Shown here one piece after another: positions 1-8,563 of a DNA stretch of 29,428 nt (positions are counted from its first letter, which is position 1; every line of letters begins with the position of its first letter). The notes under the pieces were generated by a model. That model was not told where the DNA came from and did no database searches. It was given only the letters and a program-made list of their open reading frames with translations. This DNA is from DAOUBA01 sp034432855. Lineage in GTDB: Bacteria; Chloroflexota; Anaerolineae; B4-G1. The position numbers were made by a program, and so were the translations under genes. The stretch spans positions 1 to 29,428 of the forward strand of contig DAOUBA010000066.1 in assembly GCA_034432855.1 (NCBI GenBank), given 5' to 3'.

Positions 1-2100
1 GGGCTGGAGACGGCGATGTTCAACTTCTTCGTCACAGGCTGGGTTTACAGCAGCCTGTTCCTCGCTCCCAATACCTCGCGCTGGCTGGGCTGGATGGCCG
101 TGACCGCCATCCTGACCGGGCTGACGCGCCCCGATGGGATTCTGTTCATCGCGGCTACTCTCTTCCTCGGCCTGCTACATCTGCTCGGCCACTACAAGGC
201 CGACCGTTTTCGATTCTGCCTGCTTGCACCTTTTGCGCCATTCCTGGCGACGGTTGCACACTTCCTCTGGCGACGGTTCACCTACGGCGAATGGCTGCCC
301 AACACGCACTTTGCCAAGTACGTGGCTCCATGGCCAGAGAGCGGCGCACGTTACCTGCTCTCGTTCGTGATCGAGTACGCGCTGTGGTTCTGGCTGGCGC
401 TGCTGCTCGTGTTCCTGGTAATCGGCCTGCGCAGCCTGTTACGGCGTACACCGCTCATCTCCAGGCTTCAGGCGTGGCTACACGATCCGCGCCCCGCCCA
501 GCCCTTGATCGCATTGACCGTGATCGGCGCACTCGCGGCTCACTTTGGATACTACACCCTCATTATCGGCGGCGATCTGCTCGAGTACCGTGTGTATAGC
601 CACCTCGTCCTGCTGATCTTTGTCTCCGCCGTTTGGATGCTCAACAGGCTGAACGCCAATCCCCTGCGCGCGCTGGCATTCCTGGGCGTGTTCGTCCTGT
701 GCGCACTGCCGATCCAATGGACGCATTGGGTCGCCACCCGCGACTTGTATAGCCGTGAGGACACCTACCTGATGCGCGTCCCCATCGCCTCCTGGTTTCC
801 CAGGGCAATACGTCCATACGTGCAAGTTTTCGACAATGTGCAGAACTGGCTCATCGGGCATTACGTAGGCAATCGTCACCAGGAACACAAGGCGTTCTAC
901 CTCTACCAGATCGACTATTACCCGCCGCGCTCTCGTGGCATCCTGCTCTCGGAAAGCAGCGACCCGGTTGTGGTCGCCGGCCCGGTGGGTGTGCCTGCCT
1001 GGGTGCTTCCCACCACCAACATCATTGACTGGTACGGCCTGAACGATTCCGTGATCGCGCGTAACCCGGTTGACCCGGCCCGCTTCCGGCGGATGGCGCA
1101 CGACCGCTACCCACCGGCGGGCTACGTGCCGTGTTTCCAGCCCAACCTCAAACTGGTCGCCGCCAACAAATTCGTCGTGGCCCGGCGAAATGTTCCAGCC
1201 GATGCCCTCATCGCAGCATGCGAAAACCGCATCTGGCCACCTAACGCTGGCGATGTTGGGACCACCGACCTTATCAGCAACCTGGAGATTAGCAGCAACA
1301 ATGCGCCGATGGTGGATTTCTATCTCTGGAACGTCTGGCCGCCAGATCCCCTCTATATGTACTACGTGCCGCTGGAGCAGGACGCTACGGCGTTGAACGC
1401 CGACATGCTCGCAGCCTTCCCCAATTACACCGGACTTGGCTGCATCGCGATCCCTCCTGCAGAGCAACTGGCTCGACGCGAGAACGGGCAGCCGCCGCCT
1501 TACCTGTTCGCCTTCCTGCCGGCGGCTGAGCGCCCGCCGCTTGACGAATTGGCCGGCCCGTTCCCCTGGACGCAGATCGTCACCGAGCGCCGCCAGGAGG
1601 TCCCCATCACGTACAACCTGGGCTATGCTGCGCCGGCTGGACTCGAAGCGTGGCCCCAGCCCAGCCATCCGTTGACCGCAACGTGGGGAAACGGGATCAG
1701 CCTGTTGGGTTACGACCTGCCGCGCACCCACTACCGGCCCGGCGAGAGAATTACCCTCACCCTGTACTACCACGTTGATGGCCCCATCGGCAGCGACTAT
1801 AGCGCTTTCGCGCACCTCATAGGTTCAGCGGTGAACCCCGCCAACGCCAGCCCGCTCTGGGGACAGGACGACGGCGCGCCTTGCCGGGGTGATCTCTTGC
1901 CGATGCCGTACTGGCAGCCCGGATCGGCCATTGTCAGCAAGATGTCCATCCCAATCTCGCCCGACGTGCCGTCGGGCGATTACGATCTGACGGTTGGCTT
2001 CTACACCTGGCAGACAGGGGAGCGGGTACCGCTGTCAGGAGCAATGGCTGGGCAAGATAGCGTGAAACTGGAGACGATCGCGATCGGTGCCGACGGATGA
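1..2100 (+). CDS. GT-C-type membrane glycosyltransferase-like protein, 5' end cut off
   Basis: The frame is open to the first base and reads GLETAMF before the first Met at 16. A GLET-type motif is usual inside this kind of protein, so the true start lies upstream of the window. The N-terminal third has about eight hydrophobic helices. It carries TRPDG (residues 37-41 from Met16) and RFTYGEWLPNTHFAK near residue 88, a pattern typical of arabinosyltransferase AftB/ZomB-like GT-C proteins that use polyprenyl-linked donors. Residues from about 240 to the end are mostly soluble and probably extracytoplasmic, ending in a beta-rich domain (about 560-690) that resembles the tail of the next gene's product. 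The stop overlaps the next start by four bases (ATGA). Donor and acceptor cannot be read from the sequence. The membrane GT-C-like fold is fairly secure; the specific function is not. Confidence 0.75.
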   Translation, partial: GLETAMFNFFVTGWVYSSLFLAPNTSRWLGWMAVTAILTGLTRPDGILFIAATLFLGLLHLLGHYKADRFRFCLLAPFAPFLATVAHFLWRRFTYGEWLPNTHFAKYVAPWPESGARYLLSFVIEYALWFWLALLLVFLVIGLRSLLRRTPLISRLQAWLHDPRPAQPLIALTVIGALAAHFGYYTLIIGGDLLEYRVYSHLVLLIFVSAVWMLNRLNANPLRALAFLGVFVLCALPIQWTHWVATRDLYSREDTYLMRVPIASWFPRAIRPYVQVFDNVQNWLIGHYVGNRHQEHKAFYLYQIDYYPPRSRGILLSESSDPVVVAGPVGVPAWVLPTTNIIDWYGLNDSVIARNPVDPARFRRMAHDRYPPAGYVPCFQPNLKLVAANKFVVARRNVPADALIAACENRIWPPNAGDVGTTDLISNLEISSNNAPMVDFYLWNVWPPDPLYMYYVPLEQDATALNADMLAAFPNYTGLGCIAIPPAEQLARRENGQPPPYLFAFLPAAERPPLDELAGPFPWTQIVTERRQEVPITYNLGYAAPAGLEAWPQPSHPLTATWGNGISLLGYDLPRTHYRPGERITLTLYYHVDGPIGSDYSAFAHLIGSAVNPANASPLWGQDDGAPCRGDLLPMPYWQPGSAIVSKMSIPISPDVPSGDYDLTVGFYTWQTGERVPLSGAMAGQDSVKLETIAIGADG

Positions 2101-4046
2101 AGACCGGGAATCACCTGTTTGTCCGCCTCCTACCTGTGCTGGGCGTATTGCTGATCACAATCTGGTTCTACGCCCCCGCGCTCCGTTTCGGCTTTATGTG
2201 GGACGATCCCACCTGGTACGGCCGGGTGATGGGCAAGTCGTTCGGCGAACTCCTCAAACCGATGCCCGACTACCAGTTTTACCGGCCGGGTGTGGCGCTG
2301 TATAACCGCCTCTTTATGCGCCAGGATCACACGTTCTCTGCGCCTGTCATGCACGCTGCCCAGATTGCCTGGCATCTGCTGAACATTGCCCTCGTCTATG
2401 CCCTGTGCCGGCAGATCGGGGCAGGGGGCGGGATCGCGGTGGCCGTCGCAGGGATTGTGGCCTGCTATCCGTTTTCACACCAGGTGGTCGCATGGGTCGC
2501 GCCCCAACAGGCTATGGTGGCAACGTTACAGAATGGGGCCTGGTTGGCTTACCTGGCTGCTCGCTGTCGTGAAAAGATGGGCTGGCTGACGGCGCTCCTC
2601 AGCCTGACGCTCTTCGTCGCCGCTCTCGTCATCCAAGAAATCACAGCGGCACTGGCGCTTGTGCCTCTGCTCATCGAGTTGCCGGGCCTGCGGAAAGTGC
2701 GGGCCGACAGCCTCGTTTCGAGATTCGGCCCGGCCCTGATGTATCCGGCCATCGCGATGGCCTTTGTGCTGGTTTGGCGCATGCTCCCGCGTCCGCCGGG
2801 CTATCCGGATTGGGGTTTCAGACCACAGGTGATCGGCTACTTGCTCCAGGGCCTCGTCTTTCCCCTTGCAGGGCGAGTGCGCGGTTATGCTCCCGGCCAG
2901 ATGCCCTCCCTTCCATTGATCATAATGTTAGCCAGCCTGACCCTTGCCGGTTTACTGGTTACAGCGTGGCGTGCCGGGAGGTTGCGCCTGGCGTTGTTCG
3001 GGCTGATTTGGGCACTGCTGGGGGGTGGTCCCTCTGCTGTGGGACTGCGTTATGAGTACGTGAACACTGCACCGCGGCTGCTCTACTATTCTGCCCCAGG
3101 CATTGTCCTGCTGTGGGCCTGCGCGCTCCTGCCACCTTCAACCGGCGCTCGGGCGCGACACCTGTGGCGGACAGGCGGCGCGATAGCGCTCGGTCTCATC
3201 ATCCTACAGAGTGTGCTGCTGTTGACCGGCTTCCAGCGAATGTATGCTGCCGGCGCGGCGCACATGGCGGAATTCATCCAGGTCGCCAAAAACGGCGAGC
3301 GGTTGCTCTTCGTCAACTTTCCCGATCAGTTCGCATCCAAGCGCCCACCATATCCCCTAGGCTACTGGGGTATGCTCCTGGCTCCCGGTTCGGTAGACCT
3401 GAGCGAGTTCTCGGCTCTCGTCACCGGGGAGCGCCCTATCACATTCTCCCGCCGCATGCCCTGGGTGGACGGCGGCTTGCGCGACGCCGGCCCCTATCAG
3501 GTGGACATGCGCGGCGAACTCGTGCCCGCCGATCAACTCTACCAACTGGCCCACCAGGTAGACCGGGTTTACCTCTCGCGTTACCGCACCGATGGCACGT
3601 TCGCCCTCCAGTGGGCCGGTGCCGTCGTCTCGCCGACGTTGGCTGCTCAACCGTGCCGGTTGGCCGTATTCAGCCAGACGCTGTGCCTCCAGGATGCCCA
3701 GGTGCAGCCGCAATCCGGGCGGTTGAGTATCATGCTGACCTGGACCAGTCTGGCGGGCGCGCAGCCCAACGATACCATCCTCACCCACCTGGGGCAGGTG
3801 GGCCAGCCGCCGCTCGCCCAGGCCGACGGCGACCCCTGGTTGGGCATCCTCCCGCTGACCCTGCTGCAACCGGGTGACACGATCCGCGATCACCGCATCA
3901 TCTTGCTGCCGGGGACGTTGCCTCCTGGTGAGTACGAGATTCGCGTCGGCATCTACAACCGGGTCACCGGCGAACGTATGCCCGCCATGACGCCGCAAGG
4001 CGAGCCGCTGCCCGATAATGCGGTTACGGTTGGGCTCTTGCCGTAG
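2097..4046 (+). CDS. GT-C-type membrane protein with C-terminal beta-rich domain
   Basis: This 649-aa protein begins in an ATGA overlap with the preceding gene, so the two are translationally coupled. After the first membrane helix (about 11-29) comes FGFMWDDP, with Asp36-Asp37 in the first external loop. Paired acidic residues there are typical of GT-C mannosyltransferase-like enzymes of the PMT/TMTC type. About ten hydrophobic segments follow up to residue 385. The remaining 260 residues are predicted extracytoplasmic and end with LPPGEYEIRVGIYNRVTGER, which parallels VPSGDYDLTVGFYTWQTGER in the upstream protein. The pair probably acts on envelope or surface glycans through lipid-linked sugars, but this is inference. 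It could also be a non-catalytic relative. Confidence 0.7.
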   Translation: MKTGNHLFVRLLPVLGVLLITIWFYAPALRFGFMWDDPTWYGRVMGKSFGELLKPMPDYQFYRPGVALYNRLFMRQDHTFSAPVMHAAQIAWHLLNIALVYALCRQIGAGGGIAVAVAGIVACYPFSHQVVAWVAPQQAMVATLQNGAWLAYLAARCREKMGWLTALLSLTLFVAALVIQEITAALALVPLLIELPGLRKVRADSLVSRFGPALMYPAIAMAFVLVWRMLPRPPGYPDWGFRPQVIGYLLQGLVFPLAGRVRGYAPGQMPSLPLIIMLASLTLAGLLVTAWRAGRLRLALFGLIWALLGGGPSAVGLRYEYVNTAPRLLYYSAPGIVLLWACALLPPSTGARARHLWRTGGAIALGLIILQSVLLLTGFQRMYAAGAAHMAEFIQVAKNGERLLFVNFPDQFASKRPPYPLGYWGMLLAPGSVDLSEFSALVTGERPITFSRRMPWVDGGLRDAGPYQVDMRGELVPADQLYQLAHQVDRVYLSRYRTDGTFALQWAGAVVSPTLAAQPCRLAVFSQTLCLQDAQVQPQSGRLSIMLTWTSLAGAQPNDTILTHLGQVGQPPLAQADGDPWLGILPLTLLQPGDTIRDHRIILLPGTLPPGEYEIRVGIYNRVTGERMPAMTPQGEPLPDNAVTVGLLP

Positions 4047-4060
4047 AGGCCCACGTTGAT

Positions 4061-4089
4061 TTGACGGCTTTGCGGCTCTGCCCTATAAT
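4061..4089 (+). promoter_or_regulatory. Sigma70-type promoter of the small membrane protein gene
   Basis: TTGACG at 4061-4066 and a perfect TATAAT at 4084-4089 are separated by 17 bases. Transcription should begin near 4096, leaving about 28 bases before the ATG at 4124 and including a GAGGAGG ribosome binding site at 4111-4117. This is the closest match to the consensus seen in the window. Confidence 0.7.
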
Positions 4090-4123
4090 CTCGAATATAC
4101 GCTGGCATCAGAGGAGGCTCGCT

Positions 4124-4624
4124 ATGAACCGTAGACGCAGGTCAACCCTGGCTGCTGGGCTGGCGTTGATCCTGCTCGGCATGCTTTTGCTGGTGGCGCA
4201 GTTCGTGCCGGGATGGCAACGCTGGTTGGATTGGCCGCTGATCATCGTCGGCGTGGGGGCATTCCTGCTGATCTTCGGCCTGCTGGCGGGAGCGCCGGGG
4301 ATGGCCGTGCCCGCCTGTGTCGTCGGAGGCATTGGCGGCTTGCTGTACTGGCAGAACACCACCGGCAATTGGCAGAGTTGGGCCTACGCCTGGACGCTGA
4401 TCCCCGGCTTCGTCGGCGTGGGCGTTGTCCTGGCTGCCGCGCTCGGTGAAGGAGGGCGCGCGGGGGTGAGCAGGGGGCTGTGGCTCGTCTTCATCAGCCT
4501 GGTGCTGTTCGCCGTCTTCGGCTCGCTCGCCGGCGCACTGGGCTTCCTCGGCAATTACTGGCCGGCGCTGTTGATCCTGCTCGGCCTCTTGATTCTGGTG
4601 CAAGGCGCGTTTCGCCGCCGATAG
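4124..4624 (+). CDS. Small polytopic membrane protein (LiaF-TM/DUF5668-like)
   Basis: The start at 4124 is chosen because GAGGAGG lies seven to thirteen bases upstream and because an upstream in-frame start at 4061 would fall in the promoter. The 166-aa product begins with a basic stretch (MNRRRR) and consists almost entirely of hydrophobic helices, about five or six, with a short basic end (FRRR). Helix-turn pieces such as NYWPALLILLGLLILVQ resemble the membrane domain of LiaF-type and DUF5668 proteins, which sense or buffer envelope stress. No catalytic residues are evident. It has its own promoter and is followed 11 bases later by the NUDIX gene. The family match is by general appearance only. 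Confidence 0.7.
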   Translation: MNRRRRSTLAAGLALILLGMLLLVAQFVPGWQRWLDWPLIIVGVGAFLLIFGLLAGAPGMAVPACVVGGIGGLLYWQNTTGNWQSWAYAWTLIPGFVGVGVVLAAALGEGGRAGVSRGLWLVFISLVLFAVFGSLAGALGFLGNYWPALLILLGLLILVQGAFRRR

Positions 4625-4635
4625 GCCGCCTGGTT

Positions 4636-5259
4636 GTGGTTGCCCCAACCGTCGAGCAGGTGCGCGCGGCGCTGCGCCAACCGTTGCCGGGCCTCAGGGC
4701 GCAGGTGACGATGGCGCCCTCTCCGTGCCTGTTTGAACCGCCGGCGGGCGTCGAGCCGCGCCAGGCCGGTGTGCTGCTGCTCCTGTACCCTATCGGCGAT
4801 GCGCTGCACCTGGTCCTGACGGTACGTACGTCCGGCCTGGAACACCACGGCGGCCAGATCGCGCTCCCCGGCGGTGGGTGGGAGGAGGGAGACGCCTCGC
4901 TTCGGGAAACCGCATTGCGCGAGGCGCAGGAAGAGATCGGGGTCGTGGCCGATACGCTAGAAATCATCGGCGCCCTCACGCCCCTCTACGTCCCGACCAG
5001 CCACAATGTGATTCACCCGTTCGTCGCCTACACGCCCTGTCGTCCGGACTTTCGGCTCGACACAAGGGAAGTAGCCGCGTTGCTGGAAGTCTCCTTGAGC
5101 CTGCTCCTCGATCCAGCCACGCGGCGCGAGGAAGATTGGTTCTGGCACGGGACGACCTTGCATGTCCCCTTTTACGCCGTAGGAGAGCACAAAATCTGGG
5201 GCGCTACCGCTACCGTACTGGCGGAATTCCTGGCGTTGCTTGGAGACCCTCTTCGCTAG
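4636..5259 (+). CDS. NUDIX hydrolase, CoA pyrophosphatase (NudL)-like
   Basis: This cytoplasmic hydrolase likely cleaves the pyrophosphate of coenzyme A or acyl-CoA, giving 3',5'-ADP and phosphopantetheine. Around residues 58-77 it has LTVRTSGLEHHGGQIALPGG, which fits the CoA-pyrophosphatase signature upstream of the NUDIX box. The box itself ends REAQEEIGV, with the metal-binding glutamates in place. The first glutamate of the generic box is replaced through GDASLRETA, as is normal for this subfamily. The frame stays open well upstream into the previous gene, so the start is uncertain. GTG 4636 is preferred because it follows the upstream stop by 11 bases and gives a normal length of 207 aa; GTG 4660 is the alternative. 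It is convergent with the nucleotidylyltransferase gene. Confidence 0.82.
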   Translation: MVAPTVEQVRAALRQPLPGLRAQVTMAPSPCLFEPPAGVEPRQAGVLLLLYPIGDALHLVLTVRTSGLEHHGGQIALPGGGWEEGDASLRETALREAQEEIGVVADTLEIIGALTPLYVPTSHNVIHPFVAYTPCRPDFRLDTREVAALLEVSLSLLLDPATRREEDWFWHGTTLHVPFYAVGEHKIWGATATVLAEFLALLGDPLR

Positions 5260-5287
5260 ACGCCTGTCACGTACCGGCGGCTATCCG

Positions 5288-6019
5288 TCAGACTTCGACG
5301 CCCGCCTGACGAGCGATCATCAAATTGGCCCGCAGCAGGGCCTCATAGTTTTCGCCGGCGTCGAGCCACCAGCCCTCCACGATCTCGTATTCCATCTCGC
5401 CACGCTCGATGTAGGCATTGTTCACATCGGTGATCTCCAATTCGCCGCGTGCAGAGGGCTTGAGCGTCTTGATGATGTCGAACACGTCTGGGGGGTACAT
5501 ATAGACGCCGATCACGGCTAGATCGCTCGGCGGGTCTTTCGGCTTCTCGATGATGCGCTTGATCTTGTTCCCCTCGACCTCGGCAATCCCGTATTCCCAC
5601 GGGTGTTCGACGCTCTTGAGGAAAATCCGGCTGCCCTTTTGTTGTCGGGAGAAAGCCTCGACGCCCTTCTTGATTCCGTTCTGCAAGATGTTATCGCCGA
5701 GGACAACGACGACTTTCTCGTCTCCGGCAAACTCCTCGGCCAGCCCCAGCGCCTCGGCGATGCCGCCCTCGCCTTTCTGGTAGGCATAATGGATGCGCGA
5801 AAGGCCAAAGTCTTCCCCATTCCCGATGAGACGCAAAAAATCGCCCGCGTTGTTTCCGCCGGTCACGATGAGAATATCCCGGATGCCAGCCTCGACCAGC
5901 ATCTCGATGGGATAATAGATCATCGGCTTGTCGTATATAGGCAGAAGGTGCTTGTTGGTGATCCGCGTCAGCGGGCGCAGGCGCGTGCCTAGACCCCCGG
6001 CTAATACGGCTCCCTTCAT
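5288..6019 (-). CDS. rmlA: Glucose-1-phosphate thymidylyltransferase-like nucleotidylyltransferase
   Basis: This enzyme joins a sugar-1-phosphate to a nucleoside triphosphate, probably dTTP, giving an NDP-sugar such as dTDP-glucose. The N-terminus AGGLGTRLRPLTRITNKHLL is the nucleotide-binding signature. PIYDKPMIYYP, VVLGDNI (metal-binding Asp) and EKPKDP follow in the expected order, and TDVNNAYIERG is typical of RmlA-type enzymes. At 243 aa it is the short form lacking the C-terminal allosteric extension of classical RmlA (about 290 aa). The ATG at 6019 has GAGGAGG just upstream and is 15 bases after the stop of the phosphotriesterase-family gene, so it appears to be the last gene of the long minus-strand operon. 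The partner dTDP-sugar genes (rmlB, C, D) are not in the window. Confidence 0.85.
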   Translation of the reverse strand: MKGAVLAGGLGTRLRPLTRITNKHLLPIYDKPMIYYPIEMLVEAGIRDILIVTGGNNAGDFLRLIGNGEDFGLSRIHYAYQKGEGGIAEALGLAEEFAGDEKVVVVLGDNILQNGIKKGVEAFSRQQKGSRIFLKSVEHPWEYGIAEVEGNKIKRIIEKPKDPPSDLAVIGVYMYPPDVFDIIKTLKPSARGELEITDVNNAYIERGEMEYEIVEGWWLDAGENYEALLRANLMIARQAGVEV

Positions 6020-6034
6020 GGATGATAGTCCTCC

Positions 6035-6970
6035 TCACATGCCAAACGCACGGGCGGGATTGGTCACGGTCATGAGATGTACCAGTTCATCGGTTACGCC
6101 GCGGGCGCGCAGGGCGGGGATGAACTCGTCCACCAGCGCCGTAAAGCCGCGAATGTCGCCCCCTGCCGGCCGACCGCCGGGTTGAGAGGCATCGTACCAG
6201 CCCGCGTCGTGCGAGAGCAGGACGTGCTCTGCGTAACCTGCCTCGACCAGCGCAAGCACGTCCTCCACGAGCACGTCCTGCGCCTGGAATGCTGCGCCCA
6301 CGGTGTCGAACTCGACATAGGCGCCACGCCGTGCCGCTTCCAGATGAACGGCGCGGTCGGGCTCGGCCTGAGCGTGTACCCAGATGAAGCGGTGCAGATC
6401 GAGACCGGCTGCTTCGAGTATCTCCATCTCACGCCGCGCGTTTGCCCCGCCGATGGTGTGGCAGGCGATGGCCGCACCGGTGCGGCACGAGGCCAGTGCA
6501 GCAGCCCTGAGGTTACGCTCTTCCAGCGGCGTGATCCCCTCGTCGCTCACGGCGATCTTGATGAACCCGGCGCGGATACTGGTTCCCTCGATACCTTCAG
6601 TCAACTCGCGCACCCACATCTCGGCCAGCGGCTTGGCCTCCATTTCGCGCAGGGCCGGCGGGATGAAGGCGTCGCGGTAGACGCCGGTCGGCGCGACGAT
6701 GTGAACAGGCGTTGCCTCGGCCAGACGCTGCAACATGGCGACATTGCGGCCCACGCCGACGGTGGAGCACTCGACCAGCGCCGTCACCCCCGCTCTGTGG
6801 GCCGCTGCCAGGTAAGGGGACATCGTGCGCACCACAGCCTCAGGATCGGCCTGCGCATGTCCCGGCGCCAGCGGCCCGCGAAGATCGGTGAAGAGATGCT
6901 CGTGTGGCAGGATCAGTCCCAGACGTTCGGCTGGAACGGGGCCTTTGACCGTCTGGATTATAGAACTCAT
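6035..6970 (-). CDS. Phosphotriesterase-family metal hydrolase, possible sugar lactonase
   Basis: This 311-aa amidohydrolase-superfamily enzyme keeps the binuclear metal site of the phosphotriesterase family. It has PHEHLFTDL (His23, His25), a bridging Lys in GFIKIAVSD near 139, His in ACHTIGG near 170, His in WVHAQ near 198 and Asp in LLSHDAGW near 254. No signal peptide is seen. Characterised COG1735 relatives hydrolyse lactones, including phosphorylated sugar lactones. Together with the neighbouring sugar isomerase and kinase, that makes a sugar-lactone hydrolase more likely than an organophosphate hydrolase. The start at 6970 overlaps the isomerase stop as ATGA; a longer in-frame start at 7000 would lie deep inside the isomerase and is rejected. 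The substrate is unknown. Confidence 0.85.
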   Translation of the reverse strand: MSSIIQTVKGPVPAERLGLILPHEHLFTDLRGPLAPGHAQADPEAVVRTMSPYLAAAHRAGVTALVECSTVGVGRNVAMLQRLAEATPVHIVAPTGVYRDAFIPPALREMEAKPLAEMWVRELTEGIEGTSIRAGFIKIAVSDEGITPLEERNLRAAALASCRTGAAIACHTIGGANARREMEILEAAGLDLHRFIWVHAQAEPDRAVHLEAARRGAYVEFDTVGAAFQAQDVLVEDVLALVEAGYAEHVLLSHDAGWYDASQPGGRPAGGDIRGFTALVDEFIPALRARGVTDELVHLMTVTNPARAFGM

Positions 6971-8385
6971 TCGTCTACTCCGTGATAGTAAACATCCCAC
7001 CCAAGATAGTTGTCGAGCGCCTCGACCACTGCGTTGGCGACCTGCGAGAGGTTGATGGCGACGTGATGCTCAAAACCGCTCGCGCAGATGTGCCACAGCA
7101 GCCTCTGGAGATCGGGGATGTAGACGACGCCATAGCCGCCGAAGGTGTCGAGCGGATCGTCGGTCAGTTTTCCCTCGCCCACGTAAGCCGAGAGTTCACC
7201 GAACTCGTCGTCGGTGGCGACGCGGCAGAAGGTGAAGGGCCCGGTCTTCAAACGGCCGACGATGGTTCCGTAAGTATTCTCCTTACCGACCGTCCCGGCG
7301 ATGATCTCCTGATAGTCCATCTTGGGGTCGGCGGCGAAAAAGTGTTTGGGCAGGTTGCTGCAATGGAAGATGACCGCCTTATCGGGATCGTCGCCATAGT
7401 TATTGTTCCAGTCTACCAATGCGCTGGGTGCGCCGGAAGCCAGTTGCAGCGCCAGCATGCCGACGACACCGGTGATGTCGGTCTCACAGGCGCTGGGCAA
7501 CAGATTGTTGCTGAGCATGCTCATGATCGTGCAGGGCACGACGCCGAGGTTCTCCTCCATCGAGGTCCAGCACTGGATGGCGGTGGCGACCAGACGGTTC
7601 TGCTGCATCCACTCATCCACGACCACGCCGAAGCGGGCCATCTTGTTCAGAGCTGCTGCGGGCACTCCTCGCGTGCGTGCATAGCTCTCGATGGCTTCGC
7701 GTTTGGCGCGCACGGCCTGCGCATTGTCGTCCAGCCGCTCCATCCGTCCAAAGACCTCGGAGAGGTCGAGCGTCTCGACGCTGATGCCGGCGCGTTCGAG
7801 GAGTTTTTCGCTAAAGCGCACGGTGTTGAACGCAGCCGGACGGGCGCCCAGGCAACCGATGCGGATGTTGCGTAGGCCGCGGACCACACGGCAGGTGGCG
7901 ACAAAGTTGCGCAAGTCGGCGCGGAAACTCTCACTCTCGGGGTCTACTGTATGCAGCGTGGTGAGCGTGTACTGGAAGCCGTACTGGCGCAGGTTATTGC
8001 AGACCGACATCTTGCCGCAGAAGGAGTCGCGCCGGTCGGCGATTGTCATCCGGCCTGCCTCATCGGGGAAGGCGTGGATCAGGATAGGCACATCCAGCCC
8101 CGACCAGCGTATGACGTTGGCGACGGCGCGTTCGTCGCCAAAGTTGGGCAGCGTCACCAGCACGCCGTCAATTTGATCGCGGTGCTTTTTGAACAGCGCG
8201 GCGCACTTTTCGGCGTCGCTCAGGCTCTCGACGCTGCCGAAGGTGGTGTCCTCCGGTGTCAGGGCAATGGCCTTGATGCCCTCTCGCTTCAATATCTTGA
8301 GGATGGTCTCACGGCCAGTCTCGCAGAGATGTGCGGGAAAGAACCCGCGATTGCCGACGATAACGGCTAATGTAGGTTTGTTCAT
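6967..8385 (-). CDS. L-fucose/L-arabinose isomerase-family protein
   Basis: This 472-aa protein is probably a metal-dependent aldose-ketose isomerase of COG2407, acting in the cytoplasm. Visible family features include the N-terminal sugar-binding Rossmann-like domain (VIVGNRGFFP, VLVTLPNFGDE), SMEENLGVVPC near 285, ACETDITGVVGML near 305 with acidic metal ligands, and VIFHCSNLP with a candidate catalytic His. COG2407 includes L-fucose isomerases and also the sulfoquinovose isomerase SqvD, so the substrate cannot be read from the family. An AGGAGG site lies just upstream of ATG 8385. A 218-base leader with its own promoter separates it from the kinase gene, while the phosphotriesterase-family gene overlaps its end by four bases. 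Confidence 0.82.
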   Translation of the reverse strand: MNKPTLAVIVGNRGFFPAHLCETGRETILKILKREGIKAIALTPEDTTFGSVESLSDAEKCAALFKKHRDQIDGVLVTLPNFGDERAVANVIRWSGLDVPILIHAFPDEAGRMTIADRRDSFCGKMSVCNNLRQYGFQYTLTTLHTVDPESESFRADLRNFVATCRVVRGLRNIRIGCLGARPAAFNTVRFSEKLLERAGISVETLDLSEVFGRMERLDDNAQAVRAKREAIESYARTRGVPAAALNKMARFGVVVDEWMQQNRLVATAIQCWTSMEENLGVVPCTIMSMLSNNLLPSACETDITGVVGMLALQLASGAPSALVDWNNNYGDDPDKAVIFHCSNLPKHFFAADPKMDYQEIIAGTVGKENTYGTIVGRLKTGPFTFCRVATDDEFGELSAYVGEGKLTDDPLDTFGGYGVVYIPDLQRLLWHICASGFEHHVAINLSQVANAVVEALDNYLGWDVYYHGVDE

Positions 8386-8404
8386 TGTGTTTGCCTCCTA
8401 TTCC

Positions 8405-8440
8405 GGGCCAGGCCCTCGCTGAAGCGGGGCGTCTGCCCTT
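8405..8440. repeat. Direct repeat copy A in the isomerase leader
   Basis: This 36-base unit matches copy B (8506-8541) at 30 of 36 positions with no gaps. It contains the near-palindromic core CGCTGAAGCG, which could form a small hairpin. It ends within about 20 bases of the isomerase start and lies in the transcribed leader. Confidence 0.75.
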
Positions 8441-8505
8441 AATAATATTTTTGTCCGCGAAGATTATTCGATGGAGCGCCCGGCTTCGGGCCCGGAATCC
8501 GATCT

Positions 8506-8541
8506 GGGCCAACCCTTTGCTGAAGCGAGGCGTCCGCCCTT
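8506..8541. repeat. Direct repeat copy B in the isomerase leader
   Basis: This is the second 36-base copy, 101 bases from copy A (start to start) in the same orientation. The shared core reads GCTGAAGCG followed by GGCGTC and GCCCTT. A related piece lies in the mannosidase gene at 13173-13193. The 8386-8603 gap otherwise holds a promoter and no convincing gene. Confidence 0.75.
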
Positions 8542-8563
8542 TAAGGGGGGGCTGAACATACTT

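Noticed and set aside
478..1815. A 445-codon open frame on the minus strand opposite the first membrane protein.
   Set aside because: It has no recognisable motifs, is rich in Arg, Gly and Val as antisense frames of high-GC genes are, and lies opposite a convincing membrane protein.
3113..3877. A 254-codon plus-strand frame inside the second membrane protein gene.
   Set aside because: It is an Arg/Pro-rich shadow frame, with no start signal or family pattern.
4061..4123. An in-frame ORF extension upstream of the small membrane protein.
   Set aside because: It overlaps the -35 and -10 boxes, and ATG 4124 has a proper ribosome binding site.
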